A stretch of DNA of 57,558 bases from Streptomyces sp. CB01635 (GTDB taxonomy: Bacteria > Actinomycetota > Actinomycetes > Streptomycetales > Streptomycetaceae). The notes beneath the pieces are model-generated. The model did not search any database. It was not told the origin of the DNA and saw only the letters and a list, made by a program, of their open reading frames with translations. Positions 49,385 to 57,558 of the stretch are shown here, one piece after another; the first letter of the stretch is position 1; each line of letters starts with the position of its first letter. Both the position numbers and the translations under genes were made by a program. The stretch spans positions 1 through 57,558 of the forward strand of contig NZ_NNBL01000042.1 in the NCBI RefSeq assembly GCF_002803065.1, in the 5' to 3' direction.

Positions 49385-50374
49385 TCACCCCTTCGCCCTG
49401 GCTCGTGGATCGAGCCACACGGTCGCGATGTCCACGGCCAGCAGTGCCACCAGCACCGCGACGGTGAACAGCATGAACAGGGCCTGCATCAGCGGGTAGT
49501 CGACGTTCTGGACGGCGTTGTAGAGGAGGTAGCCGATCCCGGGGTAGTTGAAGACGTACTCGATGAGGATCGCGCCCGAGATGACGAAGCCGAGTGACAT
49601 GGCGAAGCCGGCCAGGTTGGGCAGGATCGCGTTACGGGCCGCGTAGCCGTACATGATCCGGCGGGAGCCGAGGCCCTTCGCGCGGGCCATCCGGACGTAG
49701 TCCTCGGCCAGGGTCGTGATCATGTTGTTGCGCATGGTGAGGATCCAGCCGCCGATCGTGGTGATGAGCAGCGTCGCCGCCGGGAGTACGGCGTGGGAGA
49801 GCACACTCCCGACGAAGCCCGGGGAGAAGCCGGGCACGATCGAGGTGTCGTAGTTGAAGTTGGCGGGGAGCCAGCCGCCGGTGCCCTGCGAGAAGACCAG
49901 GATCAGCAGCAGGCCCACCCAGAAGTACGGCAGCGCCGACGTGATCACGAAGATCGGCGGGAGGACCGCGTCGAGGGCGCCGCCGCGGCGCCAGCCCGAG
50001 ACCGTGCCGATGAGTGTGCCGAGCACGAAGGCGAGGACCGTGGTGATGCCGACGAGGCCGAGGGTCCAGGGCAGGGCGCCGCCGATCAGCTTGGTGACCG
50101 GCTCGCCCAGCGTCTGGCCGATGGAGCGGCCCCAGTTGCCGGTGAACATGTGGCCCAGATAGTCGAAGTACTGGACCGCCACGTTCTGGTCGGGCTTGAA
50201 GCCGAACGACGTCAGCATCTGTTCGAGCGCGTCCCGGGACACCCGGCCGCGGGTACGCACGACGAGCGCGTCGACGGGGTCGCCCGGCATGAAGCGCGGG
50301 ATGAAGAAGTTCAGGGTGAGGGCCGCCCAGAGCGTCAGCAGGAAGAACCCCAGGCGGCGCAGTATGAAGCGCAC
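49385..50374 (-). CDS. ABC transporter permease, DppB type
   Basis: It is an inner-membrane permease of 329 residues with six predicted helices. The opening FILRRLGFFLLTLWAALTLNF and PGDP are standard for DppB. The coupling region is DYVRMARAKGLGSRRIMYGY. The GTG start lies 10 bases after the binding-protein stop, so it is co-transcribed and probably co-translated. Closely related proteins in other bacteria serve either peptides or oligosaccharides. Confidence 0.92.
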   Translation of the reverse strand: MRFILRRLGFFLLTLWAALTLNFFIPRFMPGDPVDALVVRTRGRVSRDALEQMLTSFGFKPDQNVAVQYFDYLGHMFTGNWGRSIGQTLGEPVTKLIGGALPWTLGLVGITTVLAFVLGTLIGTVSGWRRGGALDAVLPPIFVITSALPYFWVGLLLILVFSQGTGGWLPANFNYDTSIVPGFSPGFVGSVLSHAVLPAATLLITTIGGWILTMRNNMITTLAEDYVRMARAKGLGSRRIMYGYAARNAILPNLAGFAMSLGFVISGAILIEYVFNYPGIGYLLYNAVQNVDYPLMQALFMLFTVAVLVALLAVDIATVWLDPRARAKG

Positions 50375-50384
50375 AAGTCACCGC

Positions 50385-52079
50385 CTACTGGGCCGACTTG
50401 GAGTACAGGTGGGTGAGCACCTGGCCCGTGTCGGGGAAGTTGTAGGCCGCGGGCTGAGCGTAGGGGTTGTCCTCGGTGGGCCAGCCGGCGATGTCCTTGG
50501 TGTTGTACTGGAACCAGTCCACCGACTCCACGATCGGGATCACCGGGACGTCGTCGATCATGTACTGGGCGACCTGCTTGACGATCTCGACCTGCTTCGT
50601 CTCGTTCGCCGACGCGTAGTCGTTGAGCAGCTGGTCGACCTTCGGGTTCTTGTAGCGCTCCCAGTTGCTCGCGGCGTTCTTGCCGAGCGGGGCGGTGTTG
50701 GCCGAGTGCAGCATCTGGCGCAGCTCGTAGTACGGGGTGGGACCGCTGGTCTGCTGGGCGTAGTAGGCCAGGTCGTAGTCGCCGGTGTAGAGGTGGCCGA
50801 TCATGGTCTGCTGCGCGAGGTCCTGGACCGCGAGGTCGATGCCGACGGCCTTCAAGTTCTGCTTGATGACGTTGAGCGAGGCGTCCCAGTCGGTGTAGCC
50901 GGTGATCGTGATGATCTTGAGCTTGAGCGGCTTGGACGGGGAGTAGCCGAGCTCGCCGAGAAGCTTCTTGGCGCGGGCCGGGTCCGGCTTGTCGAAGCCG
51001 GCCTTTTCCACAGCCGCCTTGTCGTAGTACTTGTCGAACGTCGGTGTCACGATGCCCGACTGGTTCGCGGCCGGTTCCTGGCCGCCGACACCGATCTTGG
51101 AGACCTTGTCCCGGTCGATGGCGAGGGAGATCGCCTGGCGGACCTTGAGGTTGCTGGTCATCTTGTGGGACGGGTCGAGATTCGGGTGGATGCTGACGTT
51201 CAGGACGGGCGGCGACCAGGTGTGGTTGTCGGCCGACTTGTCCAGGTAGAACTGCTTGATGCCCGGGATGAACTGGCTCCCCCACTGCGCCTTGCCGTTG
51301 GCGAGGTCGAGGTTGGCGGGGCCGTTGTCGAGGTAGGCCGGGTACTCGACCTTCTGGATGTACGGCTTGCCCGGCTGCCAGTAGCCGGGGTTGGCCGTGT
51401 ACTGGATGTTGTTCGGCGAGCAGGGGTTGACCTCGAAGGGGCCGGTGCCGACGGGCTTCTTGTCCACCCAGGTGTCGGGGTGGGCGGCGGCCGCGCCGGT
51501 GCCGAAGACGTGCTCGGGCACGATGGCGACCTGGTGGGCGAAGGCGTAGAAGTAGGGCTGTGCCGCCTTCTCGAACTTCAGGGTGACCTTGTCACCGGAG
51601 GCGGTGGCCGACTGGAGTCCGGCCGTGGTCCAGAGCGCGTACAGGTCGGTGGACGGGACGCGCTTCATGAGGTTGAAGGTGAACGCGACGTCCTTGGCGG
51701 TGAACGGCTTGCCGTCGTTCCACTTCACGCCGGAGCGGACCGTGAAGTCGATCTGCGTCTTGTCGGCGTTCCACTTGTAGCTCTTGGCGAGCATCGGCGT
51801 CTCGGCCGCGTCCTTGAGCGTGTTGACGTAGATCAGGGGTTCGTAGACGAAGCCGATGGACGTGTTGTAGACGGCCGGGTTGAACGGATTGAAGTTGCAG
51901 GTCCAGGTCTGCCCCGCCGTGTTGGCGATGGTGACCGTGCCGCCCTTCTTCTTCGGGCCGCTGCTCTGTGTGGCGTTGTTGCCGTCGGAGTCGCCTTTGT
52001 GCTTGGTCTCCGAACAGGCCGTCGCCGTCACGGCGAGCGCGCCGATGACCGCTGCGGCGAGGATGCGCGTGGGCCTCAT
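50385..52079 (-). CDS. Lipid-anchored solute-binding protein, family 5 (DppA/OppA-like)
   Basis: The extracellular receptor of the importer is 564 residues long. The lipoprotein signal is LAVTATAC with lipidated Cys22, then a Gly/Ser/Lys-rich linker. The family 5 fold shows YEPLIYVNTLKDAAETPMLA, VRSGVKWNDGKPFTAKDVAF and VRQAISLAIDRDKV. Many family 5 proteins bind peptides, but others bind chito-, cello- or manno-oligosaccharides. The ROK kinase just upstream argues for a sugar. The ATG at 52079 follows GGCAGGAC. Confidence 0.92.
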   Translation of the reverse strand: MRPTRILAAAVIGALAVTATACSETKHKGDSDGNNATQSSGPKKKGGTVTIANTAGQTWTCNFNPFNPAVYNTSIGFVYEPLIYVNTLKDAAETPMLAKSYKWNADKTQIDFTVRSGVKWNDGKPFTAKDVAFTFNLMKRVPSTDLYALWTTAGLQSATASGDKVTLKFEKAAQPYFYAFAHQVAIVPEHVFGTGAAAAHPDTWVDKKPVGTGPFEVNPCSPNNIQYTANPGYWQPGKPYIQKVEYPAYLDNGPANLDLANGKAQWGSQFIPGIKQFYLDKSADNHTWSPPVLNVSIHPNLDPSHKMTSNLKVRQAISLAIDRDKVSKIGVGGQEPAANQSGIVTPTFDKYYDKAAVEKAGFDKPDPARAKKLLGELGYSPSKPLKLKIITITGYTDWDASLNVIKQNLKAVGIDLAVQDLAQQTMIGHLYTGDYDLAYYAQQTSGPTPYYELRQMLHSANTAPLGKNAASNWERYKNPKVDQLLNDYASANETKQVEIVKQVAQYMIDDVPVIPIVESVDWFQYNTKDIAGWPTEDNPYAQPAAYNFPDTGQVLTHLYSKSAQ

Positions 52080-52110
52080 GTCCTGCCAGTCCCTTCGTGG
52101 GCCGGGTGCG

Positions 52111-52977
52111 TCAGGTTCCGGTGCGCGCGGCCTCGACGGCCAGCGCGAGTGCCCCGAGCAGGGGCGCGTCGTACGGATGCGCTGCGGGTACGAGCTGGGG
52201 CGGATAGGGCACGGCAGCGTCCAGGGCGTGGCGCAGCCTGTCGTGCAACGCCTCCCAGGAGCGGACCATGCCGCCGCCGACGACGATCCGCTCGGGATCG
52301 ACGGCAATGGCGAGGTTGACGAGGTGGAAGGCCAGCTCGTCGATGAACTCTCCGATGTGACCGGCGAGTTCGGTAGATCCTTGCGCCTGCGCGGCCTGGC
52401 TGAGGGCCTTGCCGCTGACGACGTCCTCCAGCGGGATCCGGTCTCCGGAGGCCAGGCCGACGTCGGCGGCTGCCCGCAGGTTGTAGCCGATCTCGCCGGA
52501 CGCGCCGTGCCGTCCGGTCAGGACCGTGCCGCCGGCCACGATCGCGACGGCGAGGCCGGTGCCGAGGTTGACGTACAGGCCCGGGTCGCAGCCCTTCAAC
52601 GCTCCGGCATCGCATTCGTAGCGGGCCGCGGCCTTGACGTCGGTGGCCAGGCGCAGCTCCGAATCCGGGAATTCCAGGGCGAGTTCACGCCCGAGGGCGA
52701 GCTCTTCCCAGCCGGGGATGTTCGGGGCGAGGGCGACCCCGTCGGCGCCGGGGATGCCGATGGTGGACACCCCGACGGCGACCGGTTCGCGGCCGTCGAG
52801 GAGGGAGCGGGCGGCGCCCACGGCCCTTTTGAGGCCTGCCTGTGCGCCGTGCTCCGGCGCGGTCTCGACGGTGAGGTCGTGCAACCGGGTGCCGTGCTGG
52901 TCTGCGACGGTCAGAGCCGTCTTGGTGCCGCCGAAATCTAGGGCGAGGACGACGGGCGTGGATGGAGGCACGTTCAC
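52111..52977 (-). CDS. ROK-family sugar kinase-like protein
   Basis: The 288-residue protein has ATP-binding DFGGTKT (14-20), VSTIGIPGADG, NLGTGLAVAIVAGG and VVGGGMVRSWE. It therefore has the ROK sugar kinase fold without a DNA-binding domain. The usual zinc-binding CxCGxxGC segment is missing (GASGEIGYNL then a cysteine-free stretch). The catalytic NDAN-like position reads TDVKAAA, which keeps the Asp. It is the first gene of the leftward ABC operon and would phosphorylate the imported sugar or its hydrolysis product. Glucose, glucosamine and N-acetylglucosamine are all possible. Confidence 0.85.
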   Translation of the reverse strand: MNVPPSTPVVLALDFGGTKTALTVADQHGTRLHDLTVETAPEHGAQAGLKRAVGAARSLLDGREPVAVGVSTIGIPGADGVALAPNIPGWEELALGRELALEFPDSELRLATDVKAAARYECDAGALKGCDPGLYVNLGTGLAVAIVAGGTVLTGRHGASGEIGYNLRAAADVGLASGDRIPLEDVVSGKALSQAAQAQGSTELAGHIGEFIDELAFHLVNLAIAVDPERIVVGGGMVRSWEALHDRLRHALDAAVPYPPQLVPAAHPYDAPLLGALALAVEAARTGT

Positions 52978-53007
52978 AGGAGCTCCTCACGCGGGAGGGA
53001 GGCGCCA

Positions 53008-53027
53008 GTAAAGTTACGTAACTAAAC
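53008..53027 (-). promoter_or_regulatory. Palindromic operator before the ROK kinase/ABC operon
   Basis: The perfect palindrome AGTTACGTAACT (53012-53023) with near-symmetric flanks lies 35 bases before the first gene. It is the only strong palindrome there and the likely target of the operon's own ROK repressor. Confidence 0.65.
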
Positions 53028-53150
53028 GAGGTGGCCCGGACTGTACGCTCGATGCGCCTCGCGCGTAAGCCCTCTTGACCACAGCGGAGTTGATGATCTT
53101 TCGGAGCCTCCAGAGCAATCGGAGTGTTCGGAGTGTTCGGGCAACGGCAA

Positions 53151-53174
53151 GGCCCCCGGGAGATCCCGGGGGCC
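53151..53174 (-). terminator. Chitinase gene terminator
   Basis: Perfect stem GGCCCCCGGG (53151-53160) / CCCGGGGGCC (53165-53174), loop AGAT, 22 bases after the leftward chitinase stop. A small 9-base tandem duplication (GGAGTGTTC twice, about 53121-53138) lies beside it. Confidence 0.85.
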
Positions 53175-53196
53175 TGCCTGTCCGGTGCGCGCGTGG

Positions 53197-54888
53197 TCAG
53201 CCGGTGAATCCGGCGGTGATCTTCGTGAACTGCCAGTTGTCCTGGCTGATGCCGGAGCAGTTCTCCGCCACTCCCCCGCCCGCGCACGGCCGGTCGCGGT
53301 TGACCGACCAGAAGGCGAGGCGTGCGATGTGGTGGCTGTTGGACCAGTCCTTGACCTGGGTCCAGATCGCCGGCGTCGTGGTCTCCTGCTGGTCGCTGAC
53401 GCCGTTCATGCCGGAGATGCCGATGTGCCCGTACGCCGTCGTGTCGTCCCAGCCGAAGACCGACTTGAGCTTGGTCTTGAGGCCGTCGGCGGCATTCACG
53501 GTGTTGCCGTACATGTCGGAACCGCCGCCGAAGTCGAACGGCATGATCGTGAAGACGTCGATGTCCGCGTTCAGGGCCTTGGACTGCTCGATGAGGCGGT
53601 TGCCGTAGTACGTCGGTCCGGTCGTCGAGGTGCCGAAGGTGAGGATCGTGCGCAGGCCCGGGTTGTTGGCCTTGACGATCTTCAGGGCGCCCAGGATGCG
53701 GTCCTGGACGGCCTCGTTCTCGAACTCGTCGGAGTTCTCGATGTCGACGTCGATGGCCTTGAGCCCGTACGCGTCGATGACCTTCTGGTAGGCGCCCGCG
53801 AGGGCTTCGGGGGTCGAGCAGTTGGGGCCGAGCTTGTTGCCGCTCCAGCCGCCGATGGACGGGACGACGTCGCCGCCCGCGGAGCGGATGGCGTTGATCG
53901 CGGTCTGGTCCTGGCCGCCGGTGAGGGCGCGCTGGCCGTCCCATGCGGGGTTGCAGCCGCCGGAGGAGAGAATGAACGCCATCGTGAACCACTTGACGCC
54001 GGTCGCGTTCATGACCGTGGCCGGGCTCGGCGGGTCACCCCAGCCGGTGTAGAAGTACGGGGCCGCCTGCTTGAATCCGGTGCCGCCGCCGGAGCCCTGA
54101 TCGGTCGTCACGGAGACCGAGTTGGAGGCGGCCGAGGCGTTGCCGGCCGCGTCGTGGGCCTTGACCGTGAAGGCGTACGCGGTACTCGGGGAGAGGCCGC
54201 TGACGGTGGCGCTCGTTCCGGAGACCGTCAGGAGCTTGTTGCTGCCGCCGCTGTAGATGTCATAGCCGGTGACGCCGACGTTGTCGCTCGCCCCGGTCCA
54301 GGACAGGGAGACGCTCGTCGAGGTCTTGCCGGTGGATTTCAGGGCCGTCGGGACGGTGGGCGCCTGGGTGTCGCCGCCCCCGCCGCCGGGCCCGTCGAGG
54401 CTGATGTCGTCGGCGTAGTAGGTGCCCTGCGCGTACCAGCCCTGGGTGTAGATGGTGGCGCTGGTCTGGGAGGCGCCGGTCGTGAACTGCACCGTGAGCT
54501 GACTGTAGGCCGTCGGGGACTGCGTCCAGGTCGAGGCCCCGCCGTCCACGCCGAGGTAGACGTAGTTGCCGCGCACCCAGCCCGAGAGGGTGTACGCGGT
54601 GTTCGGCTGGACGGAGACGGTCTGGCTGCACTTCGCGTTGTCGCTGGAACCGGCCGCCCCCGACAGGGCTTTGGTGCCGCCGTGGACCGGGCTGGAAACG
54701 ACCGAGCCGAGCCCGCCGGAGCAGGTCCACGGGCTCGTGCTGCCGCTCTCGAAGCCCGCGTTGGACAGTACGTTCGCGGCCTGAGCGGTGGTGGGGAGGG
54801 CGACCGCGCCGGCCACGGCGAGTGCGGCGGATCCGATGAGGGCGAGGAGGCGGGGTCTTGCGGAGCGTCTCTTGCGTCTGGAGAACAC
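53197..54888 (-). CDS. Secreted GH18 chitinase with carbohydrate-binding and fibronectin III domains
   Basis: It hydrolyses chitin outside the cell. The 563-residue precursor has a Sec or Tat-like signal (RRKRRSARPR then a hydrophobic core, cleavage near AQA, residue 37). A CBM4/9/16-like carbohydrate-binding domain covers about 39-180, a fibronectin III linker about 195-280 and a GH18 barrel about 290-563. The catalytic line is IDVDIE with acid Glu384 and Asp380/Asp382; the first Asp of DxxDxDxE is Lys. The GTG at 54888 follows GGGAG 5 bases upstream. A DasR-like site lies in the promoter. Exo- versus endo-action cannot be read. Confidence 0.9.
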   Translation of the reverse strand: MFSRRKRRSARPRLLALIGSAALAVAGAVALPTTAQAANVLSNAGFESGSTSPWTCSGGLGSVVSSPVHGGTKALSGAAGSSDNAKCSQTVSVQPNTAYTLSGWVRGNYVYLGVDGGASTWTQSPTAYSQLTVQFTTGASQTSATIYTQGWYAQGTYYADDISLDGPGGGGGDTQAPTVPTALKSTGKTSTSVSLSWTGASDNVGVTGYDIYSGGSNKLLTVSGTSATVSGLSPSTAYAFTVKAHDAAGNASAASNSVSVTTDQGSGGGTGFKQAAPYFYTGWGDPPSPATVMNATGVKWFTMAFILSSGGCNPAWDGQRALTGGQDQTAINAIRSAGGDVVPSIGGWSGNKLGPNCSTPEALAGAYQKVIDAYGLKAIDVDIENSDEFENEAVQDRILGALKIVKANNPGLRTILTFGTSTTGPTYYGNRLIEQSKALNADIDVFTIMPFDFGGGSDMYGNTVNAADGLKTKLKSVFGWDDTTAYGHIGISGMNGVSDQQETTTPAIWTQVKDWSNSHHIARLAFWSVNRDRPCAGGGVAENCSGISQDNWQFTKITAGFTG

Positions 54889-54906
54889 ACGAACTCCCGG
54901 TGGGGG

Positions 54907-54977
54907 CAAGGGGATTGGACCGGACACCAGCGGCGCGCGAGGCGCGACCACCAAGTTGGTATGGACCAATCCCCTTG
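54907..54977 (-). promoter_or_regulatory. Chitinase upstream region: DasR-like site and 15-base inverted repeat
   Basis: TTGGTCCATACCAA (minus strand, 54956-54969) matches the DasR/chitinase consensus TGGTCTAGACCA at 10 of 12 core positions, so repression relieved by glucosamine-6-phosphate is likely. CAAGGGGATTGGACC (54907-54921) also recurs inverted at 54963-54977 with one change, just upstream of the gene. This could form a leader hairpin or a paired binding site. Confidence 0.65.
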
Positions 54978-55000
54978 TCAAGACCCCGCGTTCACTCGGC

Positions 55001-55600
55001 TCACCCGTGTCCGGGTGCCCGCACGTTCCACTCCGCGATCACCGGTCGCCCGTGCTCCGTCGACAGGCGGCTCACCGTCCCGGTCGCCAGCTGGAAAAGG
55101 CGGCCGTCCGCCGGGGCGAGGCCCAGGCGGCGGGCCGTGAGCACGCGCAGGACGTGGGCGTGGGCCACGACGACCACATCGCCCTCCGCGAGCGCGGGCG
55201 CCACGCGGGCCAGGACGCGGTCGGCCCGCTCCCCCACGGCCCCCGGGGACTCGCCGGGCCCGTCTTCGGGCCCTTGCGGGACGCCCTGGGTCCACAGGTC
55301 CCAGTCGGGGCGGGTGCGGTGGATCTCGCGGGTGGTGACGCCTTCGTAGGCGCCGTAGTGCCACTCGTGGAGATCCGGTTCGGGCCTGGCCCCGCTCAGG
55401 CCCGCGAGGTCCGCGGTGCGGACCGCGCGGCCGAGCGGGCTGGTGAGGACGAGCGCGTACGGACGTCCGGCGAGGAGCGGGGCGAGGGACTTGGCCTGTT
55501 CCTCGCCCTGCTGGGTGAGGGGCTTGTCCGTCCAACTGGTGTGCTGTCCGGACAGGCTCCACTCCGTCTCGCCGTGGCGGACCAGGAAGAGGTCGCCCAT
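55001..55600 (-). CDS. Histidine phosphatase (phosphoglycerate-mutase-like)
   Basis: The 199-residue protein has the histidine phosphatase fold. The phospho-accepting His9 lies in VRHGETEWS, the motif HEWHYGAYEG holds the proton donor Glu, and the second His lies in VVAHAHVLRVL. There is no membrane segment. The substrate (sugar phosphate, nucleotide or phosphohistidine) is not evident. It lies 19 bases downstream of the 6-phosphogluconate dehydrogenase gene, so it may belong to the leftward pgi-gnd unit. Confidence 0.88.
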   Translation of the reverse strand: MGDLFLVRHGETEWSLSGQHTSWTDKPLTQQGEEQAKSLAPLLAGRPYALVLTSPLGRAVRTADLAGLSGARPEPDLHEWHYGAYEGVTTREIHRTRPDWDLWTQGVPQGPEDGPGESPGAVGERADRVLARVAPALAEGDVVVVAHAHVLRVLTARRLGLAPADGRLFQLATGTVSRLSTEHGRPVIAEWNVRAPGHG

Positions 55601-55619
55601 GGCTGTCGTCTCCCTCTGA

Positions 55620-56504
55620 CTACTTCTTCTCGACGGCGTGGCCGCCGAACTGGTTACGCAGGGCCGCGATCATCTTCATCTGCGGCGAGTCGTCCTGGCG
55701 CGAGGCGAAGCGCGCGAACAGGGACGCGGTGATCGCGGGCAGCGGCACCGCGTTGTCGATGGCCGCCTCGACCGTCCAGCGGCCCTCACCGGAGTCGGCG
55801 GCGAAGCCGCGCAGCTTGTCCAGGTGCTCGTCGTCGTCCAGCGCGTTGACCGCCAGGTCGAGCAGCCAGGAACGGATGACCGTGCCCTCCTGCCAGGAGC
55901 GGAAGACCTCACGCACGTCGGTGACGGAGTCGACCTTCTCCAGGAGCTCCCAGCCCTCGGCGTAGGCCTGCATCATGGCGTACTCGATGCCGTTGTGAAC
56001 CATCTTGGAGAAGTGCCCGGCGCCGACCTTGCCGGCGTGGACGTAGCCGAAGTCGCCTTCGGGCTTGAGGGCGTCGAAGACGGGCTGGACGCGGGCGATG
56101 TGCTCCTTGTCGCCGCCGACCATGAGGGCGTAGCCGTTCTCCAGGCCCCAGACGCCGCCGGAGACACCGGCGTCGACGAAGCCGATGCCCTTGGTGGCGA
56201 GCTCGGCGGCGTGCTTCTCGTCGTCGGTCCAGCGGGAGTTGCCGCCGTCCACGACGATGTCGCCGGGCGAGAGAAGCTCCTTCAGCTCGTCGATCGTCGA
56301 CTGGGTGGCGGCGCCCGCGGGGACCATCACCCAGACCACGCGCGGGCCTTCGAGCTTCTCGACGAGCTCGGCGAGGGAGTCGACGTCGGAGACCTCGGGG
56401 TTGCGGTCGTAGCCGATGACGGTGTGGCCGGCGCGGCGGATGCGCTCACGCATGTTGCCGCCCATCTTGCCGAGGCCGATGAGTCCGAGCTGTATCGCGG
56501 TCAT
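55620..56504 (-). CDS. gnd: 6-phosphogluconate dehydrogenase, short NAD-type
   Basis: It oxidatively decarboxylates 6-phosphogluconate to ribulose-5-phosphate. The 294-residue length is that of the short GndA-like class, which usually prefers NAD, rather than the 470-residue NADP class. The nucleotide motif is GLGKMGGNM. VDGGNSRWTDDE, DAGVSGGVWGLENGYALM and the catalytic Lys in GAGHFSKMVHNGIEY are all present. It begins 8 bases after the pgi stop, with AGTGAAGACAG upstream, so the two form an operon of hexose-phosphate metabolism. Confidence 0.93.
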   Translation of the reverse strand: MTAIQLGLIGLGKMGGNMRERIRRAGHTVIGYDRNPEVSDVDSLAELVEKLEGPRVVWVMVPAGAATQSTIDELKELLSPGDIVVDGGNSRWTDDEKHAAELATKGIGFVDAGVSGGVWGLENGYALMVGGDKEHIARVQPVFDALKPEGDFGYVHAGKVGAGHFSKMVHNGIEYAMMQAYAEGWELLEKVDSVTDVREVFRSWQEGTVIRSWLLDLAVNALDDDEHLDKLRGFAADSGEGRWTVEAAIDNAVPLPAITASLFARFASRQDDSPQMKMIAALRNQFGGHAVEKK

Positions 56505-56512
56505 GTCTGTCT

Positions 56513-57558
56513 TCACTTCTTCCGGAGCGTGCGGTAGGTGGCGACGAGCGCCTGGGTGGAGGCATCGAGGCCGGGGACGTCGGCGCCTTGGGTGAGGGCG
56601 GGTTCGACGCGCCTGGCGAGGACCTTGCCGAGTTCGACGCCCCACTGGTCGAAGGAGTCGATGTTCCAGACGGCGCCCTGGACGAACACCTTGTGCTCGT
56701 AGAGGGCGATGAGCTGGCCCAGGACGGAGGGGGTGAGTTCCTTCGCCAGGACGGTGGTCGTGGGGTGGTTGCCCTTGAAGGTGCGGTGGGGCACCTGCGC
56801 CTCGGGGACACCTTCGGCTCGGACCTCGTCGGCGGTCTTGCCGAAGGCGAGGGCCTGGCCCTGTGCGAACAGGTTGGCCATCAACAGGTCGTGCTGGTCC
56901 GCCAGCTGAGCCGAGAGCTCGCCGACCGGACGGGCGAAGCCGATCAGGTCGGCCGGGATGAGCTTCGTGCCCTGGTGGATGAGCTGGTAGTAGGCGTGCT
57001 GCCCGTTGGTGCCGGGGGTGCCCCAGACGACGGGGCCCGTCTGCCAGTCCACCGGGCGGCCCTCGCGGTCCACGGACTTGCCGTTGGACTCCATGTCGAG
57101 CTGCTGGAGGTACGCGGTGAACTTGGACAGGTAGTGCGAGTACGGCAGGACCGCGTGCGACTGGGCGCCGTGGAAGTTGCCGTACCAGATGCCCAACAGG
57201 CCCATCAGAAGAGGGGCGTTCGCCTCGGCGGGAGCGGTGCGGAAGTGCTCGTCGACGAGGTGGAACCCGTCGAGCATCTCGCGGAAGGCGTCCGGACCGA
57301 TCGCGATCATCAGCGAGAGGCCGATGGCCGACTCGTACGAGTAACGCCCGCCGACCCAGTCCCAGAACTCGAACATGTTGGCCGTGTCGATGCCGAAGTC
57401 GGCCACCTTCTCGGCGTTCGTCGACAGAGCGACAAAGTGCTTCGCGACGGCGGAGTCGTCGCCGAGCGCGTCGAGCAGCCAGTTGCGCGCGGAGGAAGCG
57501 TTGGTGATCGTCTCGATCGTCGTGAACGTCTTCGACGCGATGATGAACAGCGTCTCGG
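56513..57558 (-). CDS. pgi: Glucose-6-phosphate isomerase, C-terminal part (runs off window edge)
   Basis: It interconverts glucose-6-phosphate and fructose-6-phosphate. About 348 codons are visible; the N-terminus lies beyond the window. Family signatures are VGGRYSYESAIGLSL (near the first signature), GTNGQHAYYQLIHQGT with the catalytic His, and QWGVELGKVLA near the end with the active-site Lys. The frame is open to the window edge. It is followed directly by gnd. Confidence 0.95.
   Translation of the reverse strand, partial: ETLFIIASKTFTTIETITNASSARNWLLDALGDDSAVAKHFVALSTNAEKVADFGIDTANMFEFWDWVGGRYSYESAIGLSLMIAIGPDAFREMLDGFHLVDEHFRTAPAEANAPLLMGLLGIWYGNFHGAQSHAVLPYSHYLSKFTAYLQQLDMESNGKSVDREGRPVDWQTGPVVWGTPGTNGQHAYYQLIHQGTKLIPADLIGFARPVGELSAQLADQHDLLMANLFAQGQALAFGKTADEVRAEGVPEAQVPHRTFKGNHPTTTVLAKELTPSVLGQLIALYEHKVFVQGAVWNIDSFDQWGVELGKVLARRVEPALTQGADVPGLDASTQALVATYRTLRKK

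Noticed and set aside
53119..53140. Tandem GGAGTGTTC repeat as a regulatory array
   Set aside because: Only two short copies beside a terminator between two same-strand genes; too little to support a function.

Overview
The window is very GC-rich, with genes that use GTG starts freely and purine-rich ribosome sites, mycothiol (mshC) and chaplin (chpC, chpH) genes, and a glycerol operon under an IclR-type GylR. It is a chromosomal piece of a Streptomyces. The metH - gylR/glpFKD - parJ - mshC - chpC/chpH gene order agrees with what I remember of S. coelicolor SCO1657 to about SCO1676, but no alignment was run.

Layout. (1) 1-6.6 kb: the 5' part of metH and the glycerol regulon (gylR, then glpF-glpK-glpD). 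(2) 6.6-29.3 kb: a block that, from memory, S. coelicolor lacks between glpD and parJ. It starts with a luciferase-like oxidoreductase, then a leftward operon for a molybdenum hydroxylase (FAD, 2Fe-2S and Mo subunits, a CoxG-like protein and a MarR regulator) facing an XdhC maturation gene. Next come a TetR-MarR fusion regulator, an MFS permease and a tightly packed rightward operon. That operon encodes an aldehyde dehydrogenase, an extradiol-type dioxygenase, an L-aspartate dehydrogenase homologue, an alpha/beta hydrolase, a cupin, two SDRs, a ThDP enzyme, a VanB-type reductase, a small conserved protein, a Rieske oxygenase and a second MFS permease. A GntR/FadR regulator with its own operator follows. 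(3) 29.4-45.3 kb: core actinobacterial genes: parJ, mshC, the SCO1664/DUF3090/phosphomutase trio, corA, a ferritin-like protein, an F420-type oxidoreductase, an aldo/keto reductase, a degenerate RecD2-like protein, two small conserved genes, two chaplins, an M20 peptidase and tRNA-Leu(GAG). (4) 45.2-53.0 kb: a leftward operon with a ROK kinase, a family-5 solute-binding protein, two permeases, two ATPases and a ROK repressor. (5) 53.2-57.6 kb: a secreted GH18 chitinase, a histidine phosphatase, an NAD-type 6-phosphogluconate dehydrogenase and the 3' part of pgi.

How it works together. The 17-28 kb operon looks like a complete uptake, ring hydroxylation, dehydrogenation, ring cleavage and side-chain processing route for an aromatic or heteroaromatic compound. 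The substrate cannot be read from the sequence. An aspartate dehydrogenase homologue inside an extradiol-type operon suggests nitrogen is released or added. The Mo-hydroxylase next door could perform an earlier hydroxylation. A 17-base element upstream of the operon matches the putative FadR-type operator at 14 of 17 positions and is the best clue to its control. The family-5 ABC transporter, framed by a ROK kinase and a ROK repressor and followed by a chitinase with a DasR-like site, is more likely an oligosaccharide importer than a peptide importer.

All functions come from reading motifs and gene context; no database search was possible.
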